This document shows, one piece after another, positions 19,407-27,840 of a stretch of DNA of 44,113 bases (the stretch's first letter is position 1; each line of letters begins with the position of its first letter). The stretch is from Novosphingobium sp. (GTDB lineage: Bacteria > Pseudomonadota > Alphaproteobacteria > Sphingomonadales > Sphingomonadaceae), in contig JAQWKP010000213.1 of the NCBI GenBank assembly GCA_029247785.1, forward strand, positions 1 through 44,113. The letters run 5' to 3'. The position numbers were made by a program, and so were the translations under genes. The notes under the pieces are model-generated. The model was not told the DNA's origin. It did not search any database and saw only the letters and a list, made by a program, of their open reading frames with translations.

Positions 19407-21115
19407 GTCAGATACCCAAGATTCTCCAGTTTCAGCAGCACTTGCTGGGCCGCCTCATCGATGGTGATCTCGGTCGTGTCGATTCGCATTTCGGGGTCTT
19501 CCGGTGCCTCATAGGGATCGGAAATTCCGGTGAATTCCTTGATCACTCCGGCCCGCGCCCGGGCATAGAGCCCCTTGCGGTCACGTCCCTCGCAGACTTC
19601 GAGCGGGGTAGAGACATGGATTTCAAGAAAGCCGCCCAGAGGTTCGATCATCTCGCGCACGGCCCGGCGGCTTATCGTGTAAGGCGCGATTGGCGCACAA
19701 ATCGCGATGCCGCCATTCTTGGTGATCTCGCTGGCGACATAACCGATGCGCTCGATATTGAGGTTGCGGTGCTCTTTGGAAAAGCCCAGCTCGCTCGACA
19801 GATTTTTGCGCACGATATCGCCATCGAGCAGCGTCACGCGCCTGCCGCCCGATTCCATCAGCTTGGTCATCACTGCATTGGCAATGGTCGATTTGCCTGA
19901 GCCTGAGAGGCCAGTGAAGAACAAGGTGAATCCCTGGCTGCTGAGCGGCGGATTGCGCTCACGCAGGACAGAGATGACTTCGGGAAAGGAGAACCAGTCG
20001 GGGATGTCGAGACCGAGCCGCAGGCGTCGCCTGAGTTCGGTGCCCGAAATCATCATCTGGGTCTCGTCTTTCTTGACCTCATCGACGGGCGCATATTGCG
20101 CGCGCTCCTGAACATAGACCATCATCTTGAACGGGACGAGCGCGATGTCGAGCTCCTCCTCGTAATCAACATACATCTCCTGCGCGTCGTAAGGCCCGTA
20201 GAAATCCTCGTCCTGAGAGTTTTTGCCTGGGCCGGCGTGGTCGCGCCCGATGATGAAATGGGTGCAGCCGTAATTCTTGCGGATGATGCCGTGCCACACC
20301 GCTTCGCGCGGGCCGCCCATGCGCATGGCAAGTGGCAGCAGGCTCAGCGCGCTGGTCTGTTCGGGATAGTGCTGCAACAGCTTTTCATAGCAGCGAACGC
20401 GCGTGAAATAGTCGATATCGCCAGGCTTGGTCAGGCCGACAACCGGGTGGAGCAGCAGGTTTGCTTCTGACTCGCGCGCTGCGCGGAAGGTGAGTTCCTG
20501 ATGCGCCCGGTGCAGCGGATTGCGGGTCTGGAACGCGACCACCTTGCGCCAGCTCCATTTGGCAAACAGGTCGCGCAATTCCTGCGGGGTGTGGCGATTG
20601 TGAGTGAAGTCGAAATGCACCGGCGCTTCGACGCCGCGTACTGTTCCGCCCAGATACATCGGTCCGCATTGGTTGAGCAGCCGATCTACTTCCGGATGGA
20701 GACCATCGGTGGTGCCGAGCACGTGGTGGGCCTCTTCGGTCCGGTCCGGCTGCCATTTGTCGGAAATCGTCATGGTCGCGATCAGCACGCCTTCGCGGTC
20801 GCGCAAAGCGATGATCTCACCCAGATCGACCGTCTCGGCGAATTCCTGGCTGACGTCGAGATTGACCGGCATCGGCCATAGCAGCCCGTCGGCCATGCGC
20901 AGGTTGGCGACTACATTCTCGTAGTCAGCCTGGCCCATGAAGCCTTCGAGCGGCGAGAATCCGCCATTGAGGATCAGCTCGATGTCGCACATCTGGCGCG
21001 GCGTAAGGTCCCAACTCTTGAGATCCTTGGATCCGGCCTTTTCCGCCGCGGCCTCATCCTTGCCGAGATAGAGGTTCTTCAGCTCCCCTCCATGCGGTGT
21101 CTTCAATGCTCCCAT
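19403..21115 (-). CDS. Bifunctional sulfate adenylyltransferase / adenylylsulfate kinase (ATP sulfurylase-APS kinase fusion)
   Basis: N-terminal ATPS: FQTRNPLHRAHQEL, GRDHAGPG. C-terminal APSK: FFTGLSGSGKSTIANAV, LDGDIVRKNLSSELGFSKEHR. Start at MGALKTPHGG inside ORF 19403..21343. Confidence 0.93.
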   Translation of the reverse strand: MGALKTPHGGELKNLYLGKDEAAAEKAGSKDLKSWDLTPRQMCDIELILNGGFSPLEGFMGQADYENVVANLRMADGLLWPMPVNLDVSQEFAETVDLGEIIALRDREGVLIATMTISDKWQPDRTEEAHHVLGTTDGLHPEVDRLLNQCGPMYLGGTVRGVEAPVHFDFTHNRHTPQELRDLFAKWSWRKVVAFQTRNPLHRAHQELTFRAARESEANLLLHPVVGLTKPGDIDYFTRVRCYEKLLQHYPEQTSALSLLPLAMRMGGPREAVWHGIIRKNYGCTHFIIGRDHAGPGKNSQDEDFYGPYDAQEMYVDYEEELDIALVPFKMMVYVQERAQYAPVDEVKKDETQMMISGTELRRRLRLGLDIPDWFSFPEVISVLRERNPPLSSQGFTLFFTGLSGSGKSTIANAVMTKLMESGGRRVTLLDGDIVRKNLSSELGFSKEHRNLNIERIGYVASEITKNGGIAICAPIAPYTISRRAVREMIEPLGGFLEIHVSTPLEVCEGRDRKGLYARARAGVIKEFTGISDPYEAPEDPEMRIDTTEITIDEAAQQVLLKLENLGYLT

Positions 21116-21173
21116 GCTTCCTCTCCAATCAATTTTACTTTTAGTTGTCGGGATATCAGAACGGATTGTTGGA

Positions 21174-22265
21174 TTATTCAAGCCTGATTGCGGCCAGCTT
21201 GCCGATAGTATCGTGGTCCAGCATCGCCTGGCTGAACCGGGCAGCATAGGCGGTGTTGTATGCTTCGGGCTGGAAGATCGAATCGTTGATGATGAACACC
21301 AAATAGCCGTAGGCGAGGTACACCGCGTATTGTTCCATCGCATCCTCGAAGCTCGGCGGCGTTACGCCGTGGCTCCTGAGTTCATCGAGATAGTACTGGA
21401 TCAACCCGGCTTCGAGCCGGGGGCGGTCGGCAAGGTCAAGCGCGCCGCCGACGTGATAGGCGACTTCAAACATCGCCGGGGCCTTGTGGGCGATGCTGTC
21501 GTAGAAGCCGGGCGCGCCATCGGTATCGACATACAGATTGCCGAGATGGGTGTCGCCATGACAGGCGCTGAGCGGCAGGGTGCGGGTCAGCGCCCCCATC
21601 CGGTCCATCGCATCGCGCATCCAGTGGCGATCATGGAACAGCGTTGAGACGGCTGCGCCTCGCGGGCTGTCGACATAGGACTTCCACGTCTCCTCCTCGG
21701 TGAACTGGCCGAAATAGACGTCAAGATTGCCCGCCCAGTCGACCAGCCAGTCCCATTGGCCGCCCGGCTGCATTTCCGTGCTGTTCCAGGTCTTGCCGTG
21801 GAGCAGGGCGAGGTCCTTGAGTCGCCGGGCAACCTGATCGAAGCCCTGCGGACGGAGCGGAGAGCAGAACTCGACCCCGCGCGCGACGAGGTCTTCCATG
21901 ATGACGATGCCCTGCTGTGAGGACTCGTCCCACTGCGCGAAATAGGGTGCCGGCGTGCGCAGGCCGAGCGGGGGCAGCAGCGTCGCATAGGACTTGGCCT
22001 CCCGTTCGTGCATGAAGGCCATCGCCCGGCTGTGCGGTTCGAAGCCGCCTTTCAGTATCACAGTTTCCGGGATCGGCGCGTCTTCGCGATTATTCTCAAG
22101 GTCGAGCTTCAGCCGAATCTTGGTGCAGGTGGTGCGGATCATGTCGACCACCTCGAAGCCACGCACACGCACGCCCGGCGCATAGCCTGACAGGGCTGAT
22201 TCCAGCCAGTCGCGCGTGATGCCCTCGATGTCGAGAGGTAGGGAGAAGCTGTTGGCGTTAGCCAT
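21174..22265 (-). CDS. Phosphotransferase family protein (APH / ecdysteroid-kinase-like)
   Basis: ACHGDTHLGNLYVD and GFYDSIAHKAPAMFEVAY kinase-like motifs. Start at MANANSFSLPL. Confidence 0.83.
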   Translation of the reverse strand: MANANSFSLPLDIEGITRDWLESALSGYAPGVRVRGFEVVDMIRTTCTKIRLKLDLENNREDAPIPETVILKGGFEPHSRAMAFMHEREAKSYATLLPPLGLRTPAPYFAQWDESSQQGIVIMEDLVARGVEFCSPLRPQGFDQVARRLKDLALLHGKTWNSTEMQPGGQWDWLVDWAGNLDVYFGQFTEEETWKSYVDSPRGAAVSTLFHDRHWMRDAMDRMGALTRTLPLSACHGDTHLGNLYVDTDGAPGFYDSIAHKAPAMFEVAYHVGGALDLADRPRLEAGLIQYYLDELRSHGVTPPSFEDAMEQYAVYLAYGYLVFIINDSIFQPEAYNTAYAARFSQAMLDHDTIGKLAAIRLE

Positions 22266-23280
22266 GGGTACACTCCAAATGCGGGTCGACCATGACCTTG
22301 AGATGCGTATGAGGAGTGCGCATTGCGTCCAGCATTTCCGGAAGTTGGTCGAGCGCAATCGTATCGCTCACCATGTCCTCTGGTTTGAATGTGCCCGCAT
22401 CGAATGTGCGGATGGTTTCGGTAAAATCTTCGAAGGAATAACCAATCGGGAAGTGCAGCGAGATTTCCTTGAAACTGTTGAGCGCCGGGATCACCGGATC
22501 AGGCACGGTGCACATGCCCAGAGACAGGACCGTCCCGCCGATTGGGGCCTTGTCGACAGCGAGCTGGAGCATTCCGGTCTTGCCGATGCACTCGGCGACG
22601 ATATCGGGCGGCCCGCCCAGCGCTGCCTCGATCGCGCCGGGGTCTTCCTCGTCAAGTCGGATCGTTGCATCGGCGCCAATCGCGCGCACGATTGCGTCGC
22701 GCTTGTCCGAGCGGGAGACCACCACGATCCGCCCAGCGTCCAGTTGTCGGCCCCAGTAGATCATCGAAAGCGCCATATTGCCTGCGCCGAGAATGAGGAT
22801 GCGGTCGCCTTTCTCAAAGCCAGCCATGCGCAGCGCGCGGCGACCACATGCCATCGGCTCGACCAGCGCGCCCTCGGCCATGCTTACCGAATCGGGCAGC
22901 AGAAATCCGGCGGTTGCAGGGATCGCCTTGCGTTCGCCGAAGCCGCCGAACAGCGAGGTGCCTTCGCTACAGAATAACGTCCGACCAGCAAGGCACATCG
23001 CGCATTTGCCGCAAGGGCCGCTGGGAATACAGGCGAGCCGATCACCGACCTTGATGCCCGAAACATCGCGGCCCAGCTCGATCACCTCGCCAGCGAATTC
23101 ATGACCGATCGGGCGGCCCGTCGCATAGTCGAAAGCAGAACCAGAGGTCATCGAGATATCGCTGCCGCAGATGCCGCAGCGGCCGATCGAAAGGAGTAAC
23201 TCGCCAGAGCCGGGAGTTTCCTCGGGCCGCTCCTCGATGGTGACCGGCTTTCCCGCTCCGTTGAAGATCGCAACTTTCAT
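22258..23280 (-). CDS. Zinc-dependent medium-chain alcohol dehydrogenase
   Basis: GICGSDISM, GHEFAGEV, CGKCAMCLAGRTLFC (structural Zn), ILGAGNMALSM. Confidence 0.9.
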   Translation of the reverse strand: MKVAIFNGAGKPVTIEERPEETPGSGELLLSIGRCGICGSDISMTSGSAFDYATGRPIGHEFAGEVIELGRDVSGIKVGDRLACIPSGPCGKCAMCLAGRTLFCSEGTSLFGGFGERKAIPATAGFLLPDSVSMAEGALVEPMACGRRALRMAGFEKGDRILILGAGNMALSMIYWGRQLDAGRIVVVSRSDKRDAIVRAIGADATIRLDEEDPGAIEAALGGPPDIVAECIGKTGMLQLAVDKAPIGGTVLSLGMCTVPDPVIPALNSFKEISLHFPIGYSFEDFTETIRTFDAGTFKPEDMVSDTIALDQLPEMLDAMRTPHTHLKVMVDPHLECTHG

Positions 23281-23325
23281 GCATTACTCCCCGCCACCGA
23301 CATTGCCTGCCCGGCAGTCGCCGAG

Positions 23326-24249
23326 TCAATCGGATGCTTTGTCGGGCGGGTCACCTGCCGCGAAGTCGACGCCGAGCCATTTTTCCCAGAGCAGCCCGAT
23401 CGATGCATAGTCGAGCCTTTCCAGTCCTTCGCGCATCGCAAGCTCGTAAACTGAATGGGCCGCCGGAATCGCAAACAAGGGCACGCCGAGCGCATCGGCG
23501 GCATCGAGCACCAGCCGGGAATCCTTGGCGGCGTTGGCGGTTGACATGCCGCCGTCGAAGTCATGCGATTGCAGTCGACCACCGAAGCGGTGGGTGAGTG
23601 GCCGGGCCAGACCGGATTCGCGTTCCAGCAGGCGCTGCAGCACCGGCATCGGAATGTCCTGCCTGGCAGCAAGAGCTCCGGCTTCGACCAGCACGACATA
23701 GGCTGCATGGGCGACGGCATTGACGACCAGCTTGGTCGCCATCCCCTTACCACGCGCGCCGAGAAAAAAGACCTCCGCTGCCATGGCGTCCAGCACCTCT
23801 GTGAGGTCCCCTGTGACTTGCGCGTCCGCGCCAACCAGCAAGGCAGCCTTGCCTTCCGACAGTGCAGCGACACCGCCGACGATGGCTGCATCGACCACGA
23901 CTGCGCCAGCAGGTGCGAGCAATTCGTGGAGCGCTTCGACATCCTCGGGCCGGACTGTGCCGGTCTCCACCACAATCGTGCCGGGCCTGATCGTTTCCCG
24001 AATTTCCTCTGCGACCGAGAGCGATGCTTCCGGATTGGGCAGCGAGAGGATGATGATCTGGGCCTGCTCGGCCACGATTGCGGCGCTGCTTGCCACGGTG
24101 GCCTGCTCTCCCGCAGCTTTACAACGCTCCAGGTCCTGGTCGAAGATGTTCAAATCGAAACGCGGGCAGAGCGCATCAATCATCGCCTGCCCGGCATTGC
24201 CGACGCCGATCAGGCCGATGCGTGGCAGAAATGCGGGAGTGGCGGTCAT
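23326..24249 (-). CDS. NAD(P)-dependent oxidoreductase, 3-hydroxyisobutyrate dehydrogenase-like
   Basis: IGLIGVGNAGQAMID Rossmann motif; VVDAAIVGGVAALSEGKAALLVGAD; GKGMATKLVVNA. Confidence 0.82.
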   Translation of the reverse strand: MTATPAFLPRIGLIGVGNAGQAMIDALCPRFDLNIFDQDLERCKAAGEQATVASSAAIVAEQAQIIILSLPNPEASLSVAEEIRETIRPGTIVVETGTVRPEDVEALHELLAPAGAVVVDAAIVGGVAALSEGKAALLVGADAQVTGDLTEVLDAMAAEVFFLGARGKGMATKLVVNAVAHAAYVVLVEAGALAARQDIPMPVLQRLLERESGLARPLTHRFGGRLQSHDFDGGMSTANAAKDSRLVLDAADALGVPLFAIPAAHSVYELAMREGLERLDYASIGLLWEKWLGVDFAAGDPPDKASD

Positions 24250-24382
24250 TTATCGGTTCCTTCAATCTTGTTGTGAGACCGTGGCTTGGGCTTCCGGCGC
24301 GAGTCAATCCGGAGATCCAGTCTTCGGGCCGATACAAAGCCGCCATTCATCGCCCCGGCGGCACCATATCTATTGAAAACCG

Positions 24383-24398
24383 TTCGCAATATTGCGAA
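24383..24398. promoter_or_regulatory. Perfect 16-bp palindrome TTCGCAATATTGCGAA, candidate operator
   Basis: Exact self-reverse-complement in the divergent intergenic region 24250-24431. Confidence 0.5.
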
Positions 24399-24431
24399 AC
24401 AGGAGCATTCACTCAGATCAGGAGAAGTCTC

Positions 24432-25700
24432 ATGGCCGATGCCGATGCTACAGAACTGGCGCAGTCCGCTCGCAAATACTGGTCTGCTGACGGCTACAAA
24501 AAGGGCGGTGTGATCCGTGAGGTTGATTATGCCTCGCAATCAGGCGGGCTCCATCCCTCGCTTGAGGGCATCAAGATCGTGGATACTGACACCCATATTG
24601 TCGAGCCGCCTGATCTTTTCACCAGCCGTGCGCCGGCAGGCATGAAGGACAAGATGCCCTATGTGAAACGCGACGAAGATGGCACCGACCGCTGGTATAT
24701 TGGCGATCGCAATTGCGGCTCGATGGGCGGCAATGTCATTCGCAAAGACAACAACAAGCTGCTGGGCCGGCTGGCCTTCCCGACACTTGATGAAGGCCAT
24801 GCTGGCGGCCATGAGCTCGCGCCACGCTTGCAGGCGATGGATGACATGGGCGTCTATGCGCAGGTCTGTTTCCAGAATTCCGGCGTCACCCAGGCTGGTA
24901 TGCTGATGACGCTGGGCGATGACGATCTGGCGCTGACGATCATCAAGACGTTCAACGATTTCAGCGCCGATTGGCAACGCGAATCGGGAGAGAGACTGTT
25001 TCCGATGGCGCATTTGCCGCTTTGGAATCAGGCGGAGCTGGAAAAAGAAGCGCAGCGTTGCATCGACATGGGGCTGAAGGGCTTCGTCCTGCCAGACACG
25101 CCGGAGAGCTTTGGCGTGCCCAGCTTCAACGATGATTACTGGACCCCGTTGCTCGAAATGTGCTCGGCCACAGGAACGCCGCTTAATTTTCACCTCAACG
25201 CCGCGATCGACCCGAATTCGCTAACTTGGGACGGTTTCCGGTTTGAGCAGACGCTGTCAGTGATCGCGACGATGTACTCGATCGGCAATGCTGCGACGCT
25301 GGGCAACTGGATGGTTTCAGGCCGACTGGATCGTCACCCGAATCTCAAGATTGGCCTGATCGAAAGCGGCGCAGGCTGGATTCCTTTCGCCGTCGAGGCG
25401 CTGGAGCACCAGTTCCGCGAAATGCTGCCTGTGATGCGCGATGTCCTCAAGAAACAGCCCTGGGACTATTTCCGCGATCACTTCATGTGCACCTTTTGGT
25501 TCGAAAAGATCGCGCCCAAGCTGCTGCTGGAAACGATTGGCGTCGACAATGTCATGTTCGAGACCGATTTCCCGCACCCGACTTCACTTTACCCTGGCGT
25601 GCAGAACCATATCATCGACGTGCTCGGCGGCCATGATTTCGAGGTGCAGAAGAAGGTCCTGCAGGACAATGCGGTGAGGTTCTACAACCTGCCGTTCTGA
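24432..25700 (+). CDS. Amidohydrolase family protein
   Basis: IVDTDTHIVEPPDLFTSR; C-terminal DNVMFETDFPHPTSLYPG. AGGAG RBS upstream of ATG at 24432 (ORF 24078..25700 over-extended). Confidence 0.87.
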   Translation: MADADATELAQSARKYWSADGYKKGGVIREVDYASQSGGLHPSLEGIKIVDTDTHIVEPPDLFTSRAPAGMKDKMPYVKRDEDGTDRWYIGDRNCGSMGGNVIRKDNNKLLGRLAFPTLDEGHAGGHELAPRLQAMDDMGVYAQVCFQNSGVTQAGMLMTLGDDDLALTIIKTFNDFSADWQRESGERLFPMAHLPLWNQAELEKEAQRCIDMGLKGFVLPDTPESFGVPSFNDDYWTPLLEMCSATGTPLNFHLNAAIDPNSLTWDGFRFEQTLSVIATMYSIGNAATLGNWMVSGRLDRHPNLKIGLIESGAGWIPFAVEALEHQFREMLPVMRDVLKKQPWDYFRDHFMCTFWFEKIAPKLLLETIGVDNVMFETDFPHPTSLYPGVQNHIIDVLGGHDFEVQKKVLQDNAVRFYNLPF

Positions 25701-25727
25701 ACGCGTCATGAGCATGACCTGATCGCC

Positions 25728-25783
25728 CCTGTTCGCGCCGCGCTTGTCGCACCACTCCTGTCGACGGGCTCAGCGCGAACGGG
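25728..25783. repeat. REP-like imperfect inverted repeat in convergent intergenic region
   Basis: GTTCGCGCCGCGCTTGTCGCA...TGTCGACGGGCTCAGCGCGAAC; resembles the common 'TTCGACAAGCTCAGGGCGAACGG' intergenic repeat type. Confidence 0.5.
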
Positions 25784-25816
25784 ACGAAAGGACGGTCCGC
25801 ATGTCCCTGTGCAGGT

Positions 25817-26932
25817 TCAGGCCAGCTCTTGCGGGGTCGGTTCGATGCTCAGCTTCGTCGCGGCTGTCGGCATCTGCTGCGTCGCGCAGTGAATTCCACC
25901 GCCCATTTCGCCTAGCGGATCGACGTTCAGGCTGACGATTTCGCGATCCGGATAGTGCCTTTTCAAGGCATTGACAGCGAGTTCATCGGTGATGTCATCG
26001 CCGAAGCTCGCAGCAATCACGCCGCCGTTACAAACGTAGAAGTTGGCGTATGAAGCCACAAAATCCGCGTCTCGATTACGGGGATTTCCAGGTTCGGGAA
26101 TGGCATCGACGGTCAAACCGGCCTTGGCCAGAGCGTCATGGGTCTTCCTGGCAGCGACATGGAACGGGTCGCCGGAATCGAATTTTGACGGGAGGTTGAT
26201 CAAGACCCGTCCCTTGCCGGTGAACCGCGCAAGGCTGTCGATATGATAATCGGTGATGTCCAATCCCCGCACGCCTTCGCTCCAGATCATCGATCGGGCT
26301 CCGTATGCAGCAAGCAGGCGTCTCTCGATCTCGTCGCGCGTCAGTCCGGGGTTGCGGTTCTCGTTCACCCAGCAACTCTCATGCGCCATGAGAAGTCCGC
26401 TGCCGTCCTGCTCGACACCACCCGGCTCTCCTACCAGCCCGCTCGGTATCATCTCGAGGCCGAGCTGTTCCGCAACCTGGCCGGCAATTCGGGCGTCGTG
26501 CTTGTGCAGCTGCTTGTTACCCCAGCCGTTGAACTCGATCTGGCTGATCGCGATCCGGCCAGCGCCGTCGATCACGAACAATGGACCGCTATCCCTGCAC
26601 CACAGGTCTTCGGCCGGAATGTCCCAAAGTTCAACACTTTCGGAAAGTCTGGCGCGGGCCGAACCGTGGTGCGCCTTTTCGGCCAGCATGACGACCGGTT
26701 CGAACCGGGAGATTGCATTGGCGATGCCGGCAATCGTTTGCTGGACCATATCCAGAAACGCAGGGTCGGGATGGACTATTCGGCTGACCGGCCATTGCAT
26801 GAAGGTCCGGTCATGGTGGTGTTCCTCGGGCGGAACATGATAGATTTCCGTATCGCTCACCGGCCTGTTCCAAAGATAGACGGAGGCAGCGGCCAGCGAA
26901 GCGGTTCCCGCGAGAATTGACCTGCGCTTCAA
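25817..26932 (-). CDS. Agmatine deiminase family protein with N-terminal signal/Tat-like segment
   Basis: MKRRSILAGTASLAAASVYLW leader; EEHHHDRTFMQWP; EFNGWGNK; GGGIHCATQQMP. Confidence 0.87.
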   Translation of the reverse strand: MKRRSILAGTASLAAASVYLWNRPVSDTEIYHVPPEEHHHDRTFMQWPVSRIVHPDPAFLDMVQQTIAGIANAISRFEPVVMLAEKAHHGSARARLSESVELWDIPAEDLWCRDSGPLFVIDGAGRIAISQIEFNGWGNKQLHKHDARIAGQVAEQLGLEMIPSGLVGEPGGVEQDGSGLLMAHESCWVNENRNPGLTRDEIERRLLAAYGARSMIWSEGVRGLDITDYHIDSLARFTGKGRVLINLPSKFDSGDPFHVAARKTHDALAKAGLTVDAIPEPGNPRNRDADFVASYANFYVCNGGVIAASFGDDITDELAVNALKRHYPDREIVSLNVDPLGEMGGGIHCATQQMPTAATKLSIEPTPQELA

Positions 26933-27001
26933 TTGCTGATGCCCTTGCCCGTGCCAGACTGCGATCCATACGGAATCCGCATGCCGATTGGAACCGGGCA
27001 G

Positions 27002-27667
27002 CTAGCGGCAGAAGCTTTTGCCGTTCGCCTCAAGGTGGAAATGATCCTTGTGGGCCGCGTTGTATTCCGGGCCCAGCACCGTGCCGAAGCGCTTGCAAGC
27101 GCTCTGGTGGACGATACGCAGGAAGCGCCGCTCTTCGTCGCTGAATGTATTCCAGCCCTGCAACACACTGATCCGCCGCCCGTCCGCGAGAACGAAGGCA
27201 GAGACATCGATCGCATTGGCGGTGGCATGCCCCGAGCGGCGACTGGTGCCGGCGACATTGCGGCAGGCGTAGCTGCCCATCGTCTCGATCTTGATGAGCC
27301 TGGAGCCCAAAATCTGCCTTGCTGCCCGGTCCACGCCAAAACGCGCCCAGCCTGCAAAACTGTTGGCCATAGGGCAGGTAACCGGCCCGAGATTGCCGAG
27401 ACTCAGTACGGAGGTGTCGCTGCGTAGGCTGGCGAGCTTCACGGAATTGAGAGTCGAACAACCCGAGCCGAAATACTGGTCGGGCAGCGGCGAGAAATTC
27501 GCATTGGTTGAGCCGAGTTGCGCCAGACACTGTCGTGAACTCGGTGAAGGCGAAGAATAGCTCGCTGAAGACGACGTGCGAACGCCTTGCTGGCGCGATG
27601 ATTGCGGAATATCGACACAAGCTGTCAGGGCGGCCAACAGGGGCAGTATGGCAAGAATGTGCCGCAT
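27002..27667 (-). CDS. Extensin-like C-terminal domain family protein (putative lipoprotein)
   Basis: MRHILAILPLLAALTACVD lipobox; SYACRNVAGTSRRSGHATANAIDVSAF...HKDHFHLE. Confidence 0.85.
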   Translation of the reverse strand: MRHILAILPLLAALTACVDIPQSSRQQGVRTSSSASYSSPSPSSRQCLAQLGSTNANFSPLPDQYFGSGCSTLNSVKLASLRSDTSVLSLGNLGPVTCPMANSFAGWARFGVDRAARQILGSRLIKIETMGSYACRNVAGTSRRSGHATANAIDVSAFVLADGRRISVLQGWNTFSDEERRFLRIVHQSACKRFGTVLGPEYNAAHKDHFHLEANGKSFCR

Positions 27668-27783
27668 CGGCAGGATTTTGCCGCGTGATGGTTAAGATTC
27701 GGTTTTACGGCGCACCAGCACGTCCTTTGAAATGGGGGTAAGTCGACCAAATTCCTTGACATGCTGCGCTGCAACATTAAGCC

Positions 27784-27840
27784 GGTCGACGGGCCACGCG
27801 GTCCCAACGCCGCGCGTGCTCTCTGTAAGGAGAGTCTGAA
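27784..27840 (+). ncRNA. Structured serC 5' leader (candidate serC-type RNA motif)
   Basis: Two adjacent hairpins immediately upstream of serC: CGCG/CGCG (27797-27800 with 27811-27814) and GCTCTC-TGTAAG-GAGAGT (27818-27835), the latter containing the AAGGAG Shine-Dalgarno. Confidence 0.5.

Noticed and set aside
21116-21343. N-terminal extension of the Sat-CysC ORF
   Set aside because: Low-quality sequence antisense-frame to the phosphotransferase end; MGALKTPHGG at 21115 with an upstream AGAGGAAG is the plausible start.
23563-24276. 237-aa plus-strand ORF opposite the HIBDH-like gene
   Set aside because: Antisense shadow of a well-supported dehydrogenase.
24078-24431. N-terminal extension of the amidohydrolase ORF (24078..25700)
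   Set aside because: Extension overlaps the divergent HIBDH gene and lacks homology-like sequence; a good RBS and ATG occur at 24432.
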